Shown: piece by piece, positions 1-9,998 of the stretch
How the letters are laid out: the number at the start of each line of letters is the position of its first letter
Position numbering within the stretch: position 1 is the stretch's first letter
Assembly (NCBI RefSeq): GCF_003665065.1
Contig: NZ_RCHR01000004.1
Span: forward strand, 248,001-312,000
Reading direction: 5' to 3'
DNA from: Oceanobacillus piezotolerans
Lineage (GTDB): Bacteria > Bacillota > Bacilli > Bacillales > Amphibacillaceae
Length of the DNA stretch: 64,000 nucleotides
Position numbers and translations under genes: made by a program
Notes under the pieces: generated by a model
The model's database searches: none
What the model saw: only the letters and a program-made list of their open reading frames with translations
What the model was told of the DNA's origin: nothing

Positions 1-636
1 TAAATAGGTTAAACGGAACTCATCCTGTAGATCCATCATCAGATTCAGCACTTGGGATTGAATCGAAACATCGAGCGCACTTACCGGTTCATCAGCAATA
101 ATGAATTTCGGATTAATCGCAAGAGCTCGGGCAATACCAATACGTTGTCTTTGGCCTCCAGAAAACTCATGGGGAAATTTTTTCAGTGCTTCTTCTGATA
201 AGCCTACTTTTCCGATTAATTCTCGCACTCTAGCTTTTCTCTCGATTTTGGACAAATTCGTATGCATTTTGATTGGCTCTTCAATAATTTTCTCAATGCG
301 CATTCTTGGATTTAAGGAGCCAAAAGGATCTTGAAAGATCATTTGCATTTGGTTCCTGGTTTGCTGTAATTTGCTTCCCTTCTGTTCTTGGATGGGCTCG
401 CCTTCGAAAATAATTTCACCTTCTGTCGGCTCGACTAACTTTAATATCGTCCGGCCTAATGTTGATTTTCCTGAGCCCGATTCCCCCACAATGCCGAGCG
501 TCTCCCCCTTATAAACAAAGAGAGAAATATCATCAACAGCTTTTAAGACAGGCTTTTTTCCGAATTTATTTGTTTTCACGGGGAAGTAGGTTTTCAGCTT
601 AGAAACTTTTAGTAACACTTCTTTGTTCTTTGTCAA
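1..636 (-). CDS. oppF: Peptide ABC transporter ATP-binding protein, OppF/DppF type (partial, C-terminus outside window)
   Basis: This is one of the two ATPases that drive oligopeptide or dipeptide import at the inner face of the membrane. The 212 codons present contain Walker A (GESGSGKS, residues 51-58), the signature SGGQRQR and Walker B ending in ADEP, followed by the usual SALDVSIQSQ segment. I chose the TTG at 636 because a GGGAGGAG box lies 6 bases upstream and the reading frame stays open to base 1. It overlaps the end of the preceding oppD-type gene by 38 bases, so the two are translationally coupled. Substrate specificity cannot be read from an ATPase. Confidence 0.9.
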   Translation of the reverse strand, partial: MTKNKEVLLKVSKLKTYFPVKTNKFGKKPVLKAVDDISLFVYKGETLGIVGESGSGKSTLGRTILKLVEPTEGEIIFEGEPIQEQKGSKLQQTRNQMQMIFQDPFGSLNPRMRIEKIIEEPIKMHTNLSKIERKARVRELIGKVGLSEEALKKFPHEFSGGQRQRIGIARALAINPKFIIADEPVSALDVSIQSQVLNLMMDLQDEFRLTYL

Positions 637-1630
637 CGGCTTCTCCTCCCTTCTTAAAGGGAATATAGCAACGGACGTGATGACCTTCTGATACACTTTC
701 TAGTTCCGGTGCGGAATCACGACAAATATCCATTGCGAATTCACAGCGATCCGCGAATCTGCAGCCTTTAGGAAACTGATGTGAAGGCGGTACATTCCCA
801 GGGATGGACAGCAATCTCCTTACATTATTTTCCAAACTGGGCATGGTTTTAAGCAATGCTTTCGTATAGGGGTGCTGTGGATTTAAGAAAACTTCCTTTA
901 CCTCCGCTTCTTCCACGATTTGACCAGCGTACATCACAAGCACCCGGTCAGCCGTCTCCGCGACAACTCCCATATCATGCGTAATTAATAGAATGGAAGA
1001 GTTAAACGTATCCTGCATTTTAAGCATAAGTTTTAAAATTTGGGACTGCACGGTGACATCTAGAGCGGTAGTTGGCTCATCGGCAATAAGAACTTTTGGA
1101 TTATTCGACATCGCGATTGCAATCATGACCCGCTGCCGCATTCCACCTGATAATTGATGTGGATACTCCTTAATGACCTTCTCCGGGTTTGCTATTCCGA
1201 CGAGTTTTAATAACTCAAGTGCACGTTCCTTCGCTTCTTTTTTTGAAATTCGTTGATGATGGATGATGGACTCCATAATTTGATCACCAATTTTAAAGAC
1301 AGGATCCAAAGAAGTCATTGGTTCTTGGAAAATCATTGCGATATCATCACCACGGACTTTTCGCATCTCTTTCTCGGAGAGTCTCAGCAGGTCCTTCCCC
1401 TCTAATTCAATGGAACCACTTACAATTTTTCCTGGAGGAATGGAGAGGAGTTTCATGATAGAAAGAGAGGTCACGCTTTTTCCACTGCCGGATTCCCCTA
1501 CTAATGCAACGGTTTCTCCTCTATTTAAATGAAAACTAACCCCGTCCACAGCTTTTGCCATCCTACTAGGCGCTATTTCAAAGTAGACTCTTAGATCTTT
1601 TATCTCCAGAAGTTTCTCTTTTTGCTCCAT
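599..1630 (-). CDS. oppD: Peptide ABC transporter ATP-binding protein, OppD/DppD type
   Basis: This 343-residue ABC ATPase has Walker A GESGSGKS at residues 45-52, the Q-loop FQEPMTSLDP, the signature LSGGMRQR, Walker B ending in ADEPTTALD and the H-loop ITHDM. The C-terminal oligopeptide/dipeptide transporter extension is present (PQHPYTKALL), as is the four-cysteine segment (CRFADRC...C...C) typical of OppD/DppD proteins. It lies 4 bases after the M20 peptidase gene and overlaps oppF, giving an operon peptidase-oppD-oppF. The permeases and binding protein presumably lie beyond base 1 or elsewhere. Family certain, substrate unknown. Confidence 0.92.
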   Translation of the reverse strand: MEQKEKLLEIKDLRVYFEIAPSRMAKAVDGVSFHLNRGETVALVGESGSGKSVTSLSIMKLLSIPPGKIVSGSIELEGKDLLRLSEKEMRKVRGDDIAMIFQEPMTSLDPVFKIGDQIMESIIHHQRISKKEAKERALELLKLVGIANPEKVIKEYPHQLSGGMRQRVMIAIAMSNNPKVLIADEPTTALDVTVQSQILKLMLKMQDTFNSSILLITHDMGVVAETADRVLVMYAGQIVEEAEVKEVFLNPQHPYTKALLKTMPSLENNVRRLLSIPGNVPPSHQFPKGCRFADRCEFAMDICRDSAPELESVSEGHHVRCYIPFKKGGEAVDKEQRSVTKSF

Positions 1631-1634
1631 GCTT

Positions 1635-2855
1635 TCACCTCAAGTTAGTTAAAAATTGCAATGCTGCCTCACGGTAAATTGCCGTCGTTTCTGCTAATTC
1701 ATCTATGTCAACGTATTCATTTATTTGGTGTGGTATATCGCGATCACCGGCACCTATGGTTACAATTGGTATACCATGCACGTGTAAAAATGTTCCGTCT
1801 GTTGCACCTGGCACCCCGTTATATTTGGGTGTTTTTCCTGTTACGTTTTGAACCGCTTTATATACTGCCTGTACAACAGGGTCCTGTTTGGAAGTTGAGG
1901 TTGCTGGACGATTATCTAAGACTGTTAGTTCTGCTCGAAAATCTGGATCTTTCTCTTTTAGCTTGTCGATAATTCCATGTATTCGCCGCAGCAATTCATC
2001 ATGATTCTGGGCCGGAATGGTCCGAATATCTAATGTCATCATGCTGTGATGAGGGATTACATTTATTTGTGGATCTCCCTTTACATGTGACCTTACAATC
2101 GTCGGAGTAATCGAAGGCCATTTTAAGTATGGATCTTCGCCATATCTTTCTTGTTCTTCTTTTTCTAGGTTTTCTAGTTCAACCATGAGCTTTGCTAAGC
2201 GAATGTTAGGATTAATGCCACTCCACGAAATAGCACCATGGGCTTGTTTTCCAAAAACATCAACTTGAACCCGCATTGCTCCTCGTTGGGCGATACAAAC
2301 CTGATTTTCCTCCGGTTCACAAATAATGGCACCATCCACACCGTCTGCCCATCCGCGTTTAATAAAATCCTTGATGCCAATCATCAATCCCTCTTCATCG
2401 CATGGAATGCAAAGAATAATTTTACCTGTAAATTCTTCTTTATCTAATAGGAGTGATTGTACAGCTGTAATCATGCATGCTAGATTCCCCTTTGTATCAT
2501 TGGTGCCACGTCCATACATTCTCCCATCCACGATTTCAGCGCTAAATGGATCGTATTTCCATGTATCAGGATTACCTGCTGTAACAACATCTGTATGGCC
2601 CTCAAATAATAAGGTTTTTCCTGGTTTACCTGAATCGATGATACCGATTACATTTGGTCTGCCTGGGACTACCTCCTGGATATGTGTCTCGATTCCAATC
2701 TCTTGCAAGTAATTAGCGACATAGGTGGCAACTTTGGACTCATTTCCTTCGGGGGCATTCTCCCGATATACACTAGGAATTTGCACAAGCTTTTTCGTTA
2801 ATTGAATCACTGTTTCCCGATCTCTCTTATATGTCTCAGTAGCCTCAATCTTCAA
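1635..2855 (-). CDS. M20 family metallopeptidase (ArgE/DapE/carboxypeptidase type)
   Basis: This is a zinc-dependent amidohydrolase of about 406 residues. It shows the first metal motif EGHTDVV, the second YGRGTNDTKG, the catalytic pair CDEEG, and a late ligand region in GATDGTFLHVHG. Annotation systems usually call such proteins acetylornithine deacetylase or succinyl-diaminopimelate desuccinylase. The operon with Opp ATPases argues instead for cleaving imported peptides or N-acyl amino acids. The frame is open to an ATG at 2870, but that ATG and the following GGGGGG form the Shine-Dalgarno for a TTG at 2855, which I take as the start. A consensus-like promoter lies just upstream. Confidence 0.85.
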   Translation of the reverse strand: MKIEATETYKRDRETVIQLTKKLVQIPSVYRENAPEGNESKVATYVANYLQEIGIETHIQEVVPGRPNVIGIIDSGKPGKTLLFEGHTDVVTAGNPDTWKYDPFSAEIVDGRMYGRGTNDTKGNLACMITAVQSLLLDKEEFTGKIILCIPCDEEGLMIGIKDFIKRGWADGVDGAIICEPEENQVCIAQRGAMRVQVDVFGKQAHGAISWSGINPNIRLAKLMVELENLEKEEQERYGEDPYLKWPSITPTIVRSHVKGDPQINVIPHHSMMTLDIRTIPAQNHDELLRRIHGIIDKLKEKDPDFRAELTVLDNRPATSTSKQDPVVQAVYKAVQNVTGKTPKYNGVPGATDGTFLHVHGIPIVTIGAGDRDIPHQINEYVDIDELAETTAIYREAALQFLTNLR

Positions 2856-2900
2856 CCCGTGACCCCCCATTATAATACCAATATTCTGATAGTTTTATAT

Positions 2901-2929
2901 ATTATACAAGATAATAGGTTAGTAGTAAA
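2901..2929 (-). promoter_or_regulatory. Sigma-A-like promoter of the M20 peptidase-opp operon
   Basis: Read on the minus strand, TTTACT (2929-2924) is followed by a 17-base spacer and a perfect TATAAT (2906-2901), about 45 bases before the chosen TTG start at 2855. Confidence 0.6.
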
Positions 2930-3039
2930 TAGAATTTTGGGAGGGGTTCGGACATATTAGCTGAAAAGGTTAACGAAACTCGGAAGCGGGCATCCAAGGT
3001 ATTGCTGGAAACGGAAGCATGGCAATCCATTCACTGCCT

Positions 3040-3068
3040 AACCAACACCATATTTGTTTATGTTGGTT
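3040..3068. repeat. 8-bp inverted repeat upstream of tgl
   Basis: AACCAACA (3040-3047) and TGTTGGTT (3061-3068) are perfect inverted arms around a 13-base loop, 70 bases before the tgl start. There is no T-run, so it is more likely an operator or RNA hairpin than a terminator. Confidence 0.4.
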
Positions 3069-3137
3069 ATACACCTTAGAAAGAAAAATGAATAGGCTGA
3101 TATTATTAAAATTGATGTTAGATTGGAGTAAAGATTA

Positions 3138-3995
3138 TTGATACAAGTATCGGGAAAAAATTTTCAACAAAGTGACATGTGGCCACCAGATACTATGGAA
3201 AGTATCTTCATTCAACGAATGCAAGAAGATCCTGCCGTTTATTCATATCAATCTCTAGATCAATTATCATTTGAAATTAAGTTGCGTAAAAACATCATAT
3301 TAAGTGCAAAAGCTATGAATCAAGGCAAAGCACAGTTTGATATCTTTGAGAACTCTCGCTGTAATCCCCAGTATTGGCTATTGACCGACATCGGGGGATT
3401 CCAATTAAAGCCCGGTGTAAAACCATCTGATGCCATTCGAGACATATTCATCAATAGTTCCCAATATGCGTTTGAATGTGCTACTGCAATGGTGATTATC
3501 TATTACCATGCCGTTTTGAACAGTATAGATGAAGCTGTATTTAATCATTTATTTCAGAATCTCTATTTATACAGCTGGCATTCTCATGCAATTCTTGGAA
3601 CACGCAATCATAGAACGAGTCATTTCTTACCTGGAGATGTCGTCTACTTTAATAATCCAGATTTCGATCCGGAAACTGCTTGGTGGAGAGGAGAAAATGC
3701 TGTTGTTCTAGAAGATGGCACCTATTTTGGACATGGATTCGGAATAAGAACAGCTGAAGAAATGATTCAAGTTCTAAATGACGTAAGAAGACCTGGAAGT
3801 CATCGATCAGCCTATTTGGAAAATTTCGTTACAAGACCATCTTTTAAACATCTGTGGGAATACTCGAGAGTATCACGGAGTTATCTAACTCATAAAATTC
3901 AACCTATCATCATACACCATAATGAAGATTCAATTTCACATAATCGATATCTGTTCTATGTTTATCAGGTTTATAAACAGTTAAATGGTATATAA
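3138..3995 (+). CDS. tgl: Protein-glutamine gamma-glutamyltransferase (spore coat transglutaminase)
   Basis: This enzyme forms gamma-glutamyl-lysine cross-links between coat proteins during late sporulation. The 285-residue protein aligns by eye with B. subtilis Tgl throughout. It shows the segment KLRKNIILSAKAM, the catalytic YAFECATAMVIIYY with nucleophile Cys114 and neighbouring Glu113, and WRGENAVVL and FGHGFGI further on. It is about 40 residues longer at the C-terminus than the B. subtilis enzyme. The start is TTG at 3138, preceded by GGAG at a suitable distance. It stands alone and is followed by a strong terminator. In B. subtilis tgl is a mother-cell gene; I could not find a clean sigma-K box here. 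Confidence 0.93.
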   Translation: MIQVSGKNFQQSDMWPPDTMESIFIQRMQEDPAVYSYQSLDQLSFEIKLRKNIILSAKAMNQGKAQFDIFENSRCNPQYWLLTDIGGFQLKPGVKPSDAIRDIFINSSQYAFECATAMVIIYYHAVLNSIDEAVFNHLFQNLYLYSWHSHAILGTRNHRTSHFLPGDVVYFNNPDFDPETAWWRGENAVVLEDGTYFGHGFGIRTAEEMIQVLNDVRRPGSHRSAYLENFVTRPSFKHLWEYSRVSRSYLTHKIQPIIIHHNEDSISHNRYLFYVYQVYKQLNGI

Positions 3996-4037
3996 ATTAT
4001 CCATATAAATAAAATCTACCAATGTTTGCTACAACTT

Positions 4038-4076
4038 AAAAGATGAGTAAGATTTAATAATCCTACTCATCTTTTT
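4038..4076. terminator. Bidirectional terminator between tgl and the semialdehyde dehydrogenase
   Basis: A perfect 12-base stem (AAAGATGAGTA at 4039-4049 pairing with TACTCATCTTT at 4064-4074) ends in a T-run on the plus strand and in TTT on the minus strand. It can serve both converging genes. Confidence 0.8.
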
Positions 4077-4112
4077 AACTATTTATTTAATGACCTCAAC
4101 AAATTTACTAAT

Positions 4113-5573
4113 TTACACCCATTTGGTCGTAATAACCTTCTTCCGTGTATAAAAGTTCAATCCATCTTTTCCATTAGCATGCAAGTCACCATAGAAGGAA
4201 TCTTTCCATCCGGAGAATGGGAAGAATGCCATTGGTGCGGGTACACCGATATTAACACCGAGCATGCCAGCATCAATTGTTTCACGGAACTTGCGAACAT
4301 TTCCACCATCTCTTGTGAAAATACAAGCTCCGTTTGCAAAACGTGATTGATTGGTTAAAGAAATCGCGTCGTCAAGATTCTTCACACGTGCAATCGATAA
4401 TACTGGTGCAAAGATTTCATCCTGCCAAATCTTCATTTCAGTTGTTACACCATCAAAAATCGTTGGTCCAACGAAGTATCCTTGTTGTTTAACTGCTTCA
4501 TCATTTCTTCCGTCTCGGACCAGTTTTGCCCCTTCGTTTTCACCAGACTCTATATAGCTTAGTGTCCGTTCTTTATGCTGCTCACGAATGACTGGTCCTA
4601 GGAAAATGCCTTCATCTAACCCATTGCCGATTTCAATTTCATCCGCTTTTTGAGTTAGCAATGAAATGAATTCATCAGCAATCGATTCCTCTACTGCTAC
4701 TACGGATGCTGCCATACAGCGCTCTCCTGCAGAACCGAATGCAGCATTCATAATTTGCGTCGTTGCGTTTTCTAGATTGGCATCACTTAATACGATGGAA
4801 TGGTTTTTCGCACCAGCCAGAGCTTGAACACGTTTTAGGTTTTCCGTTCCACGTTTGTAAACATACTCGGCCACTGGCTGAGATCCTACGAAGGAAATCG
4901 CTGCTACTTTTTCATGATCTAATAGTCCATTCACAACGTCATGTGCTCCGTGAACAATATTAAATACACCAGCTGGCAGCCCAGCTTCCTCTAATAATTC
5001 TGCTAAGCGATTTGCCAATAGTGGCGTGCGTTCAGATGGCTTTAATACGAACGTGTTTCCTGTAGCAATTGCCATCGGGAACATCCAGCACGGCACCATC
5101 ATTGGGAAGTTAAATGGAGTAATCCCGCCAATGACACCTATTGGATAACGATATACACCAGATTCTAGGTCGGTTGCAATCGATGGGAGCTGCTCTCCCA
5201 TCATAAGAGACGGTGCTCCTGCTGCGAACTCGACATTTTCAATTCCACGTTGAACTTCTCCGTATGCTTCCGTAAAGTTTTTTCCGTTTTCAATGGTAAT
5301 TAACTTTGCTAGTTCTTCCCAATTGTCTACTAGTAGTTGCTGGTATTTAAATAGAATTCGAGCTCGTCGGGGTACAGCTACTTCTTTCCAAGACTCGAAT
5401 GCTTCTGCCGCTACCTGTACTGCCTGATCTAAATCCTCGTGTGTTGAAATAGGTACTTGTGCAATCACTTCGCCTGTTGCCGGATTGTACACAGGTTCCG
5501 TTCTATCTGTTTTAGCTTCTATCCATTTCCCACCTATATAATTTTTAACTTCTTTTACTGTTGTTTGTGTCAA
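4113..5573 (-). CDS. mmsA: CoA-acylating (methyl)malonate-semialdehyde dehydrogenase
   Basis: This 486-residue NAD-dependent aldehyde dehydrogenase is of the CoA-acylating MmsA/IolA subfamily, which converts malonate semialdehyde or methylmalonate semialdehyde to acetyl-CoA or propionyl-CoA plus CO2. Diagnostic features are [38 protein letters not shown] (a Gly-Ala-Lys-Asn stretch instead of the usual ELGGK) and the catalytic Cys in [11 protein letters not shown], residue 286. The frame extends to 5633, but AGGAGG with 7 bases of spacing marks the TTG at 5573 as the start. It follows a class III aminotransferase gene on the same strand. That pairing suggests omega-amino acid catabolism rather than inositol or valine breakdown. 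Confidence 0.88.
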   Translation of the reverse strand: MTQTTVKEVKNYIGGKWIEAKTDRTEPVYNPATGEVIAQVPISTHEDLDQAVQVAAEAFESWKEVAVPRRARILFKYQQLLVDNWEELAKLITIENGKNFTEAYGEVQRGIENVEFAAGAPSLMMGEQLPSIATDLESGVYRYPIGVIGGITPFNFPMMVPCWMFPMAIATGNTFVLKPSERTPLLANRLAELLEEAGLPAGVFNIVHGAHDVVNGLLDHEKVAAISFVGSQPVAEYVYKRGTENLKRVQALAGAKNHSIVLSDANLENATTQIMNAAFGSAGERCMAASVVAVEESIADEFISLLTQKADEIEIGNGLDEGIFLGPVIREQHKERTLSYIESGENEGAKLVRDGRNDEAVKQQGYFVGPTIFDGVTTEMKIWQDEIFAPVLSIARVKNLDDAISLTNQSRFANGACIFTRDGGNVRKFRETIDAGMLGVNIGVPAPMAFFPFSGWKDSFYGDLHANGKDGLNFYTRKKVITTKWV

Positions 5574-5737
5574 TTGGAATCCTCCTAGCACTTTTGTATT
5601 TCTATTAATAATCAAATAGTTTACTAGCTTCACAATATTCTAATTCCCAGGAAATTGCAACCAATGATAAGGAACATCGCCATGGATGATTCATTGTTCT
5701 TGCCTTTTTTGACACCCCTTATTCTTAAGGTTTCTTG

Positions 5738-7090
5738 CTACATATTATCGTTAAAAACTTGTTTTAAAATTGAAATAATGAATTCAATATCTTCATCTTT
5801 AGATGATAATGGAGGGCTAAGCGTTAAGATATTATTATAACCGGAAACGGTATCTCCGTTTTTCCCAATAATTAGTCCCCTATCCTTACAATCTGCAATC
5901 AGCTTACCAACGCGCTCTTTTGAACCGGGTTCCTTGGTATGCTTATCCTCGACAATTTCAATTCCAACGACTAAACCAATCCCACGGATATCTCCAATAT
6001 ATGGATGAATTTTCAATTCATCTAGTTCGTTCAAGAGACGTTCCCCTAATTCTGCAGATCGATCAACTAGATTTTCCTTTTCCATAATCTCAATGTTCTT
6101 CAAGGCTACTGCACATGCGGCTGGATTTCCGCCAAATGTATTTACATGACGAAAATGGCTATTTTCTTCCTTGCTCTTGAAGGTCTCGTATATGTCCTTT
6201 CGAATAGCGGTTACTGATAAAGGCAAATACGCGCTGGTTAACCCTTTTGCCATGGTAATCATATCTGGCTTAATATTAAAGTGTTGATGTCCAAAGGTTT
6301 TACCAGTTCTGCCAAATCCACAAATTACTTCATCAATGATGAGAAGCACTCCATGGCGTTTACAAATTCTTTCCACTTCTTGTACATAAACAGGATGTGG
6401 AATAAGAATGCCTCCACCAGTGATTAGTGGCTCCATAATTACCGCCGCTATGGTTTCCTTTTGCTCCCAAATGATGGTTTCTCCTATTTCTCTTGCTCTT
6501 TGTAAATTATATTCCTCAACTGATATATTATCTGGTTTGCGATAATTATCCGGTGGAGCAACATGTAAAAATCCTGAAGAAAGTGGTTCATATTTATATT
6601 TTCTTAATGCTTGCCCTGTGGCTGAGAGTGCTCCCATGGAACTGCCGTGATAAGCCCGATAGCGGGAAAGAATTTTAATACGATTGGCATCCCCATTTTG
6701 CTGATGATATTGACGTGCGACCTTAAAGGCTACTTCATTAGCATCTGAACCACTGTTGGAATAAAAGATCATATAGTTGTCATCAAGCATTTCATTTAAT
6801 TTTTCTGCTAACTGTATTGCTGGAAGATGACTTTGGGTCATTGGAGTATAGGCCATTTTTTTAATTTGGTCATATGCAGCCTGCGCTAATTCCTCTCGCC
6901 CGTAGCCAACATTGACACACCATAATCCAGACATTCCATCCAGGTACCTGTTTCCATTATGATCGGTAATCCAAGAACCTTTTCCTTCCTCCACGATCAT
7001 TGGAGGATTCTCTGCACTATAAGGTGAGATATGATGCCATACATTTTTACGGTCCTTTTCAACAAGTGATTGCATTTCAATAGTTTCCAT
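5738..7090 (-). CDS. Class III omega-aminotransferase (beta-alanine/taurine:pyruvate type)
   Basis: This 450-residue PLP enzyme belongs to the class III (ornithine/omega-aminotransferase) family. It shows DGMSGLWCVNVGYG, the cofactor-binding SNSGSDANE, YHGSSMGA, the catalytic Asp253 in LLIIDEVICGFGRTG and the PLP lysine Lys282 in MAKGLTSAY. An N-terminal DGMSGLWCVNVGYGR segment is common in beta-alanine:pyruvate and taurine:pyruvate transaminases. With the adjacent MmsA-type dehydrogenase the simplest reading is beta-alanine to malonate semialdehyde to acetyl-CoA. Substrate remains an inference. AAGGAG precedes the ATG. The gene is divergent from a PucR regulator. Confidence 0.87.
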   Translation of the reverse strand: METIEMQSLVEKDRKNVWHHISPYSAENPPMIVEEGKGSWITDHNGNRYLDGMSGLWCVNVGYGREELAQAAYDQIKKMAYTPMTQSHLPAIQLAEKLNEMLDDNYMIFYSNSGSDANEVAFKVARQYHQQNGDANRIKILSRYRAYHGSSMGALSATGQALRKYKYEPLSSGFLHVAPPDNYRKPDNISVEEYNLQRAREIGETIIWEQKETIAAVIMEPLITGGGILIPHPVYVQEVERICKRHGVLLIIDEVICGFGRTGKTFGHQHFNIKPDMITMAKGLTSAYLPLSVTAIRKDIYETFKSKEENSHFRHVNTFGGNPAACAVALKNIEIMEKENLVDRSAELGERLLNELDELKIHPYIGDIRGIGLVVGIEIVEDKHTKEPGSKERVGKLIADCKDRGLIIGKNGDTVSGYNNILTLSPPLSSKDEDIEFIISILKQVFNDNM

Positions 7091-7297
7091 GCCTACCTGC
7101 TCCTTCCATTCTTATATTTGCTTTTTTACGAAGTGTCTACCTTTAAACGTCTTTTCGTTATTTCATATGGTCCAATTCTTATATTTGACATCACTTAACT
7201 GCTATTACATACTTATTTTATGTTATATTAAGAATATTATCACTTTACATAAAGTAAAATCATCTCACTATTTCTTTTACACATTGGAGGGCTTTCC

Positions 7298-8941
7298 ATG
7301 AAGGTTTGGACAGTGACCGTAAATGATATATTAAAGAGGGATATATTTAAACATGCGAAATTAATAGCTGGGGAAAATGGCAAACATCGGGAAATTAAAT
7401 GGACTCATATTTTAGAGATGGATGAATTTGATGAGTTTATTAATGGCGGGGAATTGATTCTAACCACAGGATCTAACATCGCATTTGATTCACCTGCCGG
7501 AATACCAAAGATTAAAAGATTAATAGAGAAAAATGTTGCAGGGATATGTATTGAATTAGGAACGCATGTGAAAGAAATCAACCCTGAAATTATCCAGACT
7601 GCTGATCAACATCATTTTCCTATCATTACATTTCCACACATTGTTAAATTCGTAGATATCACCCAAGACCTGCATACTATTATTATTAACCAGCATCATC
7701 AAATGCTGAAACAGCTTCATCATCTCTCCAACCAATTTAACGAACTATCACTAGAACCAAACGGAGTTTTAAAAATAATTAAAAAGCTGCATGAACATTT
7801 TCATACAACTGTTCTGCTAATTACCGATGATAAAAAAACGTATTACTCTCCTCTTCAAAACAATGAACGATTGGAAACGATTCGATCTTTTATGAACAAA
7901 TCAATGAACATAGAAGCCTATAAGGATTTTTTATTGGATAACGAATATTATACCGCCTTTCCGATTAAAGGACTCGGGCATTCATGGGGGAATCTTTGTT
8001 TACAAGAGAAATCAGAGAACTTGGATGAATTTTCATTTTCGGTACTGGATCGTGCTTCCTTAGCCATTGCACAAATTCTCCTTAGAAACAGAACAATAGA
8101 GGAAAGAAAACAGAATCAAGAAGAAGAAATCGTTCAGAAATTATTACACGGTGAGGAATACGAATCATCTATTGCTCATAAGATTCTGCCTGCTCCTGCT
8201 AAGAATCTTTATTACAGGTTGATTCTCGTTGAAAATCATACCCATGAAGAATACTTCAATAAAGATGATTGGGAAGAAATAAAGCTTCAACAGTCTATAA
8301 TAATAAGATCGTTATTTAAGAAATACGGCTTCTTTCCCGCAATGTCTGTAACAAAAAATAAAATTGCAGTAATTGCTTCTTTCTATAAGAACAGCAATGC
8401 CCAAAAAGATACAGATCGTTTTATTCTAGTGTCTAAAGAAATAAACCATATTTATGAAAAGAACATTTTTCATGGGAATGAATGCAATATCGGAATTAGT
8501 AGTTTTCAAAAAGATTACGCAAATGTAGCTAGCTGTTATAAAGAAGCAAACAACGTCCTCTTTATACAGAAAAAGCAGATTTTGAAGGCTCTATTCTATG
8601 AAGAAATTGGGGTTTATCGTCTGTTATCTAAGCTTAGTCAAGAAGAGTTAGAATCCTATGCAGCAGAATACTTAGGGCCACTATTGGAATATGACGAAAA
8701 AATGAATGGAAATTTATTATTAACTCTTTCCGTATTCCTCGAGACAATGGGCTCCAAGAAAGAAACAGCTGACCGTCTCTTTATTGTCCGGCAAACCCTT
8801 TATCACCGTTTAGATAAAATCAAAGAGTTACTAGGAGAAGATTTTATGGAGCCTATGAAACGGCAGGCGATTGAGATGGCGACATGTGCTTACGCTCTCC
8901 TTAATAACAATAGTAATTTTAGTGAATTTACTAAGCAATGA
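7298..8941 (+). CDS. PucR family transcriptional regulator
   Basis: This 547-residue regulator has three parts. The N-terminal PucR ligand domain contains WTHILEMDEFDEFINGGELILTTG (residues about 35-60). A long central region resembles the GGDEF-like module of CdaR/PucR proteins. The C-terminal PucR helix-turn-helix begins NLLLTLSVFLE and continues through ETADRLFIVRQTLYHRLDKI. It is transcribed away from the aminotransferase-dehydrogenase pair across a 207-base gap, so it probably senses the amino substrate and activates that operon. GGAGG precedes the ATG at 7298. Confidence 0.88.
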   Translation: MKVWTVTVNDILKRDIFKHAKLIAGENGKHREIKWTHILEMDEFDEFINGGELILTTGSNIAFDSPAGIPKIKRLIEKNVAGICIELGTHVKEINPEIIQTADQHHFPIITFPHIVKFVDITQDLHTIIINQHHQMLKQLHHLSNQFNELSLEPNGVLKIIKKLHEHFHTTVLLITDDKKTYYSPLQNNERLETIRSFMNKSMNIEAYKDFLLDNEYYTAFPIKGLGHSWGNLCLQEKSENLDEFSFSVLDRASLAIAQILLRNRTIEERKQNQEEEIVQKLLHGEEYESSIAHKILPAPAKNLYYRLILVENHTHEEYFNKDDWEEIKLQQSIIIRSLFKKYGFFPAMSVTKNKIAVIASFYKNSNAQKDTDRFILVSKEINHIYEKNIFHGNECNIGISSFQKDYANVASCYKEANNVLFIQKKQILKALFYEEIGVYRLLSKLSQEELESYAAEYLGPLLEYDEKMNGNLLLTLSVFLETMGSKKETADRLFIVRQTLYHRLDKIKELLGEDFMEPMKRQAIEMATCAYALLNNNSNFSEFTKQ

Positions 8942-8952
8942 TCTTAGATTGA

Positions 8953-8980
8953 AGAACCGAGCAAAAATCAGCCCGGTTCT
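8953..8980 (+). terminator. Weak hairpin after the PucR gene
   Basis: AGAACCG (8953-8959) pairs with CGGTTCT (8974-8980), with an extra GC/GC inside. No clear T-run follows, so termination activity is uncertain. Confidence 0.3.
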
Positions 8981-9081
8981 CCTCTGATTTATTACTCCAT
9001 AATGTGCTACCAGCTTAAATACCGAATACAATGAACTCATCTTCTCTACACTCTACCCCCCGAAACAAACTCAAAACCACC

Positions 9082-9729
9082 TTATGTCGAGTGCATATTC
9101 TGCGTAGAAGTACGAGGAATCACTATCCAACGATTATACTGATCAATTAAAAACCCAATCCCAGCCATAAATAAAAACGTACCTGGACCAAGACCAGTAA
9201 CATCGTTTCGATAAAGAATAATAACGAGACTTATGGATAACGGAATGGCCGTACACAAGATGGTTCCTGTTGTATAATTGTTCATTAGCTTTCCGAACGC
9301 CTTCAGCAAATAATCAGCTGGCAAATATACAGTGCTTGATTGAAAGTAAATGCATAAAGCCACTGCAATAAGGTTAAGACCGATAATTAAGTATATGTAA
9401 CGAATTGTCATTTCCCCTGGCACATATGTATGTTGATGGATATAGATAAACAAATCGATTAATAGTCCAAACACGATAGTTAGGGCCATACTTTTGATAA
9501 TCATTGCCAAGGTAAATTTTACCTTCATAAAATAACTTAATACAAACGAGAAAAAGTTCAAAATAATAATACATACTCCAACGGAAAACGGTAAGATATG
9601 CACTAGATTTTCTCCAGCAGTTGCCCAAGGTGCACTTCCTAAATTAGCTACGATCATAAAGCTATTTCCTAAAGCGTTTAGAGTGATGGAACAAACAAAC
9701 CATAATGAATTCTCATTTAGTCCTCTCAT
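9082..9729 (-). CDS. YczE/YyaS/YitT-type integral membrane protein
   Basis: This 215-residue hydrophobic protein has about five to six predicted membrane helices. Features of the YczE-like family are an early NALGNSFMIVANLGSAPW segment and the late GLGPGTFLFMAGIGFLIDQ. The molecular function of the family is poorly known. The frame begins with a GTG at 9741, but GAGGTG lies 9 bases before the ATG at 9729 and overlaps that GTG, so the ATG is preferred. It is a single gene convergent with the PucR regulator. Confidence 0.65.
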   Translation of the reverse strand: MRGLNENSLWFVCSITLNALGNSFMIVANLGSAPWATAGENLVHILPFSVGVCIIILNFFSFVLSYFMKVKFTLAMIIKSMALTIVFGLLIDLFIYIHQHTYVPGEMTIRYIYLIIGLNLIAVALCIYFQSSTVYLPADYLLKAFGKLMNNYTTGTILCTAIPLSISLVIILYRNDVTGLGPGTFLFMAGIGFLIDQYNRWIVIPRTSTQNMHST

Positions 9730-9998
9730 CTTGACCTCCACCTCTTCTCTCTTAATCAGAAAGCTTTAAGTTTATCTTTGATACCGTTCAATTTAGAAAA
9801 AGAGAGGACGAAAGTAAAAATAAAACTTGGTATAATTCTAATCTTATTGGAATAAAAGGCTATCTGCTACTAAACAACCATCTCTTGCTTCTAATTTCTT
9901 TTACTTAAGATAAAAAACTTATAAAAGATTTGACGCTGTTCATAACAGATAGCCTAGTCTATTATCCTCGTATACCAAATCAATATTGTTGCTAGATA

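Noticed and set aside
101..334. 77-codon plus-strand frame at the left edge
   Set aside because: It is antisense to the OppF-type ATPase gene, whose Walker and signature motifs read clearly on the other strand.
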